From positions 2,184,120-2,248,119 of the forward strand of contig JAESIW010000020.1 in assembly GCA_016802295.1 (NCBI GenBank): a stretch of DNA of 64,000 bases. Reading direction: 5' to 3'. Both the position numbers and the translations under genes were made by a program. Positions 59,088-64,000 of this stretch are shown one piece after another (the stretch's first letter is position 1; every line of letters begins with the position of its first letter). The notes under the pieces are model-generated. The model saw only the letters and a list, made by a program, of their open reading frames with translations, ran no database searches and was not told the origin of the DNA. Source of the DNA: Brachionus rotundiformis (Eukaryota > Rotifera > Eurotatoria > Ploima > Brachionidae).

Positions 59088-59960
59088 ATAGAACGTTAGG
59101 TTCTTTTCGAAATTAAGTCCTAAAAGCTTTTGCTTTTTTTCGTGTTTAATTCTCTTGCCATTTAGCATTAAGTAGAGTTTTCGATTACCTTGTCCATTGA
59201 GACGTCTGAATATTGTATTCCCTGTCCTTGATGTGCTGAGTTCCATTTTCGCTGCATTGACGTAAGTTTCGACTTCTTTGATTGCCTGTTGTAGATTGCT
59301 TTCGACTCTCTCGATTTTAAGGCTTGTAATCCAAATTGAGAGGTCATCTGCAAACAGTCCTTTTTCCGTTGTTGTTATCTTCTAGATGATGTCGTAAATG
59401 AAATTGTATATTGAACAGTAATGGTCCGAGAACGCTTGCTTGTGGGACATGATTTGATGGAACGTTGATTTAGATGATTTGACACGTACTTGAAACGTTC
59501 TGTTGCTCAAAAAGTTTCTAATCCATGCTCCTATATAGGCTGGACATTCCTTCTTTCTCATTTTGAAAAGAAGTCCATCGTGCAATAATTTATCTCTTTC
59601 CCGGATTTGGAATCATGACTATTTCCGCATGTTTCTATTGGTTCGGGATGGTTTGATTGAGCCATTAATAATGTTAGCCATGATGTCGTGGAATTCTTCT
59701 GTGAGTTTATTGAGAGTTTTAATGGTAATATTGTCGGCGCCTGGTGCACCTCGTCCTCTGATGTCTTTAAGGATATTCATGATTATTTGAGCCGTTGCTG
59801 GTTCTAATATTTGTTGTTCTCTAGGAGGATTTTCAAACATCTACTTGGTTGCACTCTCTACTGTTATTTTGAAGGTTTCGTTGAATTTCGACTCATTAGT
59901 TGGAGAACACTTTCGCTTGAGTTGTTGCGCAAATATGTTAGCTACAACATTTGAAGAAGT
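59088..59960 (-). pseudogene. LINE reverse transcriptase relic, multiply frameshifted
   Basis: Related to the histone-cluster LINE and covering the region upstream of it. From the 5' side: ANIFAQQLK and KFNETFK linker, GRGAPGADNITIKTLNKL and IINGSIKP (RT fingers), LFKMRKKECPAYIGAWIRNFL, then the sequence around FADD and KQKLLGLNFEKNLTFY, where similarity stops at 59088. The pieces sit in at least three frames, with a stop after SATK. It is truncated at both ends: the 5' limit abuts a gag fragment of an LTR element. Confidence 0.8.
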
Positions 59961-59966
59961 AAAAAG

Positions 59967-60071
59967 TTACTCCTGAACCTTAAGTAGCGGAAATCTGGGC
60001 GGTTTTAATGTGTTGATGTTCTCGATTGACAAAAAAGCTTTGTCCAAATCTTGGTTTGTCGAACCAGACAT
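59967..60071 (-). pseudogene. LTR-retrotransposon gag start, truncated
   Basis: An ATG at 60071 opens a 34-codon frame (MSGSTNQDLDKAF ... LKPPRFPLLKV) ending at TAA 59967, 33 bases beyond the primer-binding site. Position right after LTR and PBS marks it as the beginning of gag, cut off by the neighbouring LINE relic. Confidence 0.55.
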
Positions 60072-60103
60072 ACAATTTTACTGAAATACCAATTGCTGCT
60101 TTC

Positions 60104-60120
60104 ACTTCGCTGCTACCACT
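60104..60120 (-). other. tRNA primer-binding site
   Basis: On the minus strand, AG then TGGTAGCAGCGAAG directly follows the LTR end. The first nine or ten bases are complementary to the 3' end of initiator-Met tRNA, the usual primer of Ty3/gypsy and copia-type elements. Confidence 0.7.
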
Positions 60121-60401
60121 TGTGAGGCTTGTGGATAGTTAAAAGTGGATCGTAATTTAATAATTTTATTATATATCTTTAAATAAAATAAAGCGACTAT
60201 TTATAATAATTCGCCTTAATTAATATTTAAGAAACTCAGCATTTAAAGTTAAGTAATAGAATATAAAAAGTCATAAATAATAAATAACAGAAAACATATT
60301 GTTTAGTTTGAATAATTAAAACCATTATGGGATGTTCCATGAAGACATGTTTAAATAATTCAAATATTTTAGAATGTTCTTTGGCTACGTGTCATATCAC
60401 A
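60121..60401 (-). repeat. Long terminal repeat, 281 bp
   Basis: On the minus strand it starts TGTGATATGACACG and ends CCTCACA, giving TG..CA ends. A purine-rich tract (GACCGAGGGGC) lies just before it and the primer-binding site just after. About 111 bases of its beginning recur in inverted orientation at 61256-61366. A PPT on one side and a PBS on the other means this LTR joins the end of one internal region to the start of another. Confidence 0.82.
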
Positions 60402-60433
60402 TATGCCCCTCGGTCGAAAAATTCGTCCCGAAT

Positions 60434-60805
60434 TTAAAGTTTTGCTTCTTTGATTGACATTTTAGAATTAACCTTTTCCAATTTGTAAATCATTTTTAGT
60501 TGGTCTGATAATGGAATCAAATTATTGGCTTGTCTTGTTCCGTTTCTTTTGGCTTTTCTTCTAAGCATTCGACGCAAGCCACAACACATGATAAAGCTCA
60601 GAACTATTAAACCTACACTATTGATGTAATTATCCAAAATCTTAAGCTTTTTAACCACTCTGTTATATTACTAACAATATTCTTTATAAAATTTGATGTT
60701 TCACTAGAGAAAAAATCATCTTTCGCCGACTGAATAATCATATTAGCTTCATTTTGAATAATATATTTGTCGATTTCCTTTTTTTGATCAAGCGGTTCTT
60801 TGTCA
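60434..60805 (-). pseudogene. LTR-element third-ORF (env-like) C-terminal fragment
   Basis: Two overlapping minus frames (60805-60613 and 60658-60434) together encode a hydrophilic helical segment, one transmembrane helix (VGLIVLSFIMCCG) with a strongly basic stop-transfer and a short cytoplasmic tail that ends 20-30 bases before the PPT. That is the layout of an envelope-like glycoprotein tail. One frameshift separates the halves, and the 5' end is cut at 60805 by an unrelated LINE segment, so it cannot work. Confidence 0.55.
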
Positions 60806-61255
60806 GCCACCCCAGAGACGGACAAATACGGCCTAGCTCTTGAGATTGTACTCAATGAGCTTGAGCTAACTTTAGTCCATCACTCTGACACTCCAACTTA
60901 CGCTCCCTACCACAGACTTCACTACGCATCATCGCTCGATCTTGTCATCACAAGCGACACAGCTGACGTCCGCATCAACAAACCATCTACCCTCACCAGT
61001 CCCCGAAGCGATCATCTTCCAATACTGTTCACAGTTGAATCCAAGACCATTGACAGACAGCAGCAAACTACAATAACGAAGATAAAAGTTGATTGGGACA
61101 AATTTAGAGAAGCTGCCAAAAAACCTTCATCCATTGTTAGGAAGATCTATCAAGATTACTCAACAACTCGAGTCAAGAATAACGTCTTACCAAGACGTAT
61201 TGTAAATCTCATTAAAGAGAAGAGAAAACTCCAAATTTCTTTTTTGGAAACAAGA
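60806..61255 (+). pseudogene. LINE endonuclease C-terminal fragment
   Basis: An open plus-strand frame whose middle contains ASSLDLVITSD and RSDHLPILFTVES, the end of an APE-type endonuclease domain (the SDH motif is catalytic), then the linker towards the reverse transcriptase with KVDWDKFREAAKK and PRRIVNLIKEKRKL. It begins abruptly at 60806 against the LTR-element fragment and ends at 61255 against an LTR start, so it is sandwiched between pieces of the same LTR family. Confidence 0.8.
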
Positions 61256-61366
61256 TGTGATATGACACGTAGTCAAAGAACATTCTAAAATATTTTAATT
61301 ATTTAAACATGTCTTCATGGAACATCCCATAATGGTTTTAATTATTCAAACTAAACAATATGTTTA
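61256..61366 (+). repeat. Partial LTR, inverted relative to 60121-60401
   Basis: Begins TGTGATATGACACG and matches the first ~111 bases of the minus-strand LTR with few differences, then diverges after ACAATATGTTT. The remaining LTR, PBS and gag are missing. Confidence 0.85.
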
Positions 61367-61456
61367 AGTTTATTCTTAACTTAACATAATAATATAACTG
61401 CAAACTTAAAATTAAAATTTAAATTTAAATAACTTAAAATCGATTAAACGTTTAAA

Positions 61457-62900
61457 ATGATGTCTACTACCTCACCAGGAACTTCCTCAATTCGTATCCA
61501 AAAAAGAAAAGCAGAAGAGGTTTAATTACCGTCGTATCAACCTACAAAATTTTATCGTTCGAGCGACATTCGGGACTGCGAGCTCAATTATGGGCCCGTA
61601 ACCGAAAAGAACGACCAGGAACTTTTCGATCATGTTAGAATAATATCATACGACACTCCAAGTGGCGCAACGCGAGGCCACATACATGTCTTGGTATCCC
61701 ACATTTTACTAAAAGGTAAGTAAAACTTTTATAGACAATAATAATTTATCTTTTTAAGAATCATGCGTGACATGAGCTTGGAAAGTCTCAGACAGTTGGG
61801 AATTACAAATCCCAACGCTAAAAGTGCATTCATGGGAATGCACTTTACTGAGATGTAAATCACTTCAATAATACTATACAGTATTTGAAAAGAAAAACCG
61901 TAATCGTCGATGACGAACGGTTAGAATCGTCAGGCAATATAACCTCTACGTTAGTAGGGAGAGTTAAAACAATGAAAAGCAAACCTAAACACTCAGCCGA
62001 AGAAATGACTGAATTTAGACAAGAATACCCGCGCCAGAACAGCTGGAAGCGGGATTGCGTCAATTTACGACTTTCAAAGCGAGACTATGAAGGCTTTATG
62101 AGCCTAGAAAGGCAGAGACAAGAGGAAGACCGAGTTCTTCCAATTCCGAAAACGGAATTCAAAAAATTAGTACCGTTCGTAACGTACTTAAAGTTCTTAA
62201 GAGAACTGAGAAATAAAATGGAGTCCCATAGTATTGAGACCGGGACAGCTTTATTCCTAGCAGGAAAATCGTCGACATATAAGTCGACCACCTGCGAAAT
62301 CCTTGCGGACGGTTTCGGGTCCTATCATATATGGCCGGGAACACAGTTTGTCAAGGAAGACCACCTTAAATACGATTCAGCCGCACGGGCTCAAATCTCC
62401 TCGATCGTCATTGAGGAGTGTAAGTTTGTTAATTTACTCAAAAAAATTACACTTAACGACACTCTCTGTTTCATCAAGGAACAGTTGAGTGGTAGCGGCC
62501 TTAACGTAAGGCTCGCTAAAAACAAGTCCGCCGTCGAGGACATTGATCTTTCGATCGAGCGATTTCTTATTAGTTTTAATCCCGATGAGTATATAGACTT
62601 TCCGGTGTTACAACGAGCTATTGCCTCAAAGACAGAATTTGCTCGTCGATTTATCTGTCTCAATATGGACAGCTTAGAGTATGCCAATCTCTTCCATAAA
62701 ACAAGCGAACCATGGAAAAAGGAGTATAGGACGATTGCAGCTAAGATAATCAACGACACCAACTGGCCAAGGTAATTTTAAAATAATTAACTTTAATTAA
62801 TTTTTATTTTAAAGGTTTCTTGATTTCCTTCTTTTGATAATCAATTCTGGACGATCAAATTCGTCGGGAAACAGATCTTTTGTTTTTGATGTCGAATGAT
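61457..62900 (+). pseudogene. Rep-like gene: HUH motif plus SF3 helicase, degraded
   Basis: The ATG at 61457 opens a basic N-terminus with an NLS-like IQKRKAEE, then an in-frame TAA at 61523. Beyond it the frame contains GHIHVLV, a His-hydrophobe-His match to the metal-binding motif of rolling-circle Rep nucleases. A 43-bp GT..AG intron is predicted at 61716-61758, but frames do not join cleanly and shift again near 61850. The long open part (61859-62771) is a superfamily 3 helicase: Walker A GKSSTYKST with Tyr for the usual Gly, Walker B IVIEE, motif C FLISFN, then a basic finger (EFARRF). A second 43-bp intron at 62772-62814 leads to a short in-frame end at 62900. It resembles ssDNA-virus or Rep-transposon proteins. 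Endogenised viral gene versus transposon cannot be decided here. Confidence 0.6.
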
Positions 62901-63059
62901 GGAACATCATATTCATATTCACTAGGATTGTCCCTTGGGTTAATTTCTTCCAAGTCAGTTTTCAGTTGACCTTCTATTTCGTTTATTAAACTTGAAGTTT
63001 GTTCGGAATATTTAGCCTTACCCACTTGACTGTTCGGTAAATTATCAAAATACCAGTTA
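62901..63059 (-). other. Unassigned minus-strand open segment
   Basis: Read leftward from about 63050, a 60-codon open stretch (YFDNLPNSQVGKAK ... YEYDVPSFDIKN) overlaps the presumed end of the Rep-like gene. It might be the tail of a convergent gene such as a second ORF of the same element, or chance. Confidence 0.25.
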
Positions 63060-63225
63060 TTAAAATAAATGTGTCAAAATGACACTGTTTCTAAATAACA
63101 AGATTAAAAAAACATTGCATTAAAATGACAAGTGTCAAAATGACCTAATTAAAATAACTAATATCAAAATATTAGTATCAAAATATCTTTATTAAAATGA
63201 CAAAAAAAATGTAAATTGTTTAATC
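63060..63225. repeat. Degenerate short repeats next to MULE
   Basis: A run of variants of an ~13-base unit (TGTCAAAATGACA, ATTAAAATGAC, TATCAAAATATT) repeated about ten times. GTCAAAATGAC is also a near-palindromic core. Its place just beyond the transposase stop codon fits subterminal repeats of a MULE-type transposon end. Confidence 0.5.
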
Positions 63226-63281
63226 AATATAATCAGAAAATTTAATTTTTTTAAAAAATAATCAATGAGTAAGTGAGATAA

Positions 63282-63986
63282 TCATAGTAATGCTAGATAA
63301 TTCAAAGTTTCTAATTTTTTATTGGGATCATAAAACTTCATTAAATTCGACGCTTCCTCTTCTTTTTTTGCTTTAGCCTTGACAACACCAGTTTTAATCT
63401 TTAAGATCATAGATTCTGTCTTATTCTGCTCGTGGCGTAAGACATCGATTAATTCATAGATTAATGGATGATTGTTTAATATACCAGTGAATGAATTGTG
63501 CCATGACTCACAGCAATTATTTGTTCTTGGCATATCATCCATTAATCTATCATGAATATTCCATAAACTAATCGAAAACATTGGTTCATCTCTTTCTATT
63601 ATCTTTTTGTTATAGCGACCACGCTTAATAATAGTTTTAGCCACATAATATTCTTCAAAATAAGTATAAAATTCATTAACTTTTGATTTTGTAAATTCAC
63701 TCTTAACACTCTCTTTTAACTCATCAAATGCACTAACAACGTCTTTTTTAGGTAAATATGCAAGACATTGAGGCAATAATAAAGTAGATCGTATTTTGCG
63801 ATCAGCTCTATAATCTTCACTCAAGCCAACATCTTGGATCTTACGCCACATTGATTGTTTGAAGTGAAAGTAACATCCATTAATAGGTGTCCCAGGAAAC
63901 ACCTTATCACAAGCATTGATAAAAGCGAGTTCGAAGTCGGAGTTTATACTTTTGGGAAAAACGTCTTTTTGATCTTTCTTTGATCT
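63282..63986 (-). CDS. MULE-type transposase, C-terminal part, continues off window
   Basis: Open from the right edge region to a stop at 63282. In frame before the first listed codon is SINSDFELAFINACDKVFPGTPINGC, then YFHFKQSMWRKIQ: the MULE core with the catalytic Asp of the SDFE box followed by the C-x2-H zinc-like motif. Downstream is MPRTNNCCESWHNSF, the usual C-terminal block (TNN..E.WH). The sequence is undamaged for about 230 codons, so the copy may be active or recent. The N-terminal FLYWCH-type domain and first Asp would lie outside the window. Confidence 0.88.
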   Translation of the reverse strand, partial: RSKKDQKDVFPKSINSDFELAFINACDKVFPGTPINGCYFHFKQSMWRKIQDVGLSEDYRADRKIRSTLLLPQCLAYLPKKDVVSAFDELKESVKSEFTKSKVNEFYTYFEEYYVAKTIIKRGRYNKKIIERDEPMFSISLWNIHDRLMDDMPRTNNCCESWHNSFTGILNNHPLIYELIDVLRHEQNKTESMILKIKTGVVKAKAKKEEEASNLMKFYDPNKKLETLNYLALL

Positions 63987-64000
63987 TTCTTTGAAACATT

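Noticed and set aside
62815..63050. Convergent capsid-type gene facing the Rep-like gene
   Set aside because: The minus-strand frame is short, breaks before a plausible end, and shows no capsid features. The plus-strand splice into 62815-62900 explains part of it better.

Overview
The window is strongly AT-rich eukaryotic DNA from a small-genome animal. Genes are compact, most introns are about 50-61 bp with GT..AG ends, histone genes end in metazoan-type 3' stem-loops, and there is a central-class Hox gene with a hexapeptide. Base composition, short introns, the style of the degenerate LINE/LTR/MULE debris and the Hox homeodomain all fit a lophotrochozoan, most plausibly a monogonont rotifer such as Brachionus. 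That species guess is inference; the animal assignment is firm.

Layout. 1-1.7 kb: 3-exon gene of unknown function, cut by the window edge. 2.6-4.8 kb: truncated H2A pseudogene and transposon relics. 5.1-7.4 kb: LRR-type GPCR, apparently broken. 8.6-8.9 kb: foldback element. 9.2-10.3 kb: type I membrane protein. 11.1-11.7 kb: LINE relic. 13.0-19.5 kb: SIPA1L RapGAP/PDZ protein. 20.2-23.2 kb: BTB-BACK-Kelch protein. 23.2-28.5 kb: no gene seen. 28.5-31.4 kb: ABCF3, 11 exons. 32.0-32.3 kb: LIMD2-like single-LIM protein. 35.2-36.0 kb: intronless SAM methyltransferase. 39.9-41.1 kb: central Hox gene. 42.0-42.8 kb: MITE-like element with ~100-bp terminal inverted repeats. 44.4-47.9 kb: TTI1 and a small membrane protein, arranged head-to-tail 11 nt apart. 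48.2-52.8 kb: ANKFY1 (rabankyrin-5), 11 exons. 53.0-56.8 kb: histones H2B, H2A and H4, with a 1.1-kb LINE inserted between H2A and H4.

From 57.5 kb to the right edge the window is a graveyard of mobile elements: a Tc1-like relic, LINE ORF1, endonuclease and RT fragments, an LTR retrotransposon arranged internal-LTR-internal, a degraded Rep-like gene (HUH motif plus SF3 helicase, two predicted 43-bp introns), and a MULE transposase with short repeats at its 3' side.

The host genes are mostly unrelated housekeeping and signalling functions: Rap GTPase control, ribosome-associated ABC ATPase, TTT-complex PIKK maturation, endosomal Rab5 effector and chromatin. They do not form a pathway. The most unusual material is the Rep-like relic, the LTR arrangement, the TTI1 gene pair, the histone-cluster LINE insertion and the H2A pseudogene. 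Spliced coordinates were worked out by hand from GT..AG sites and reading-frame continuity.
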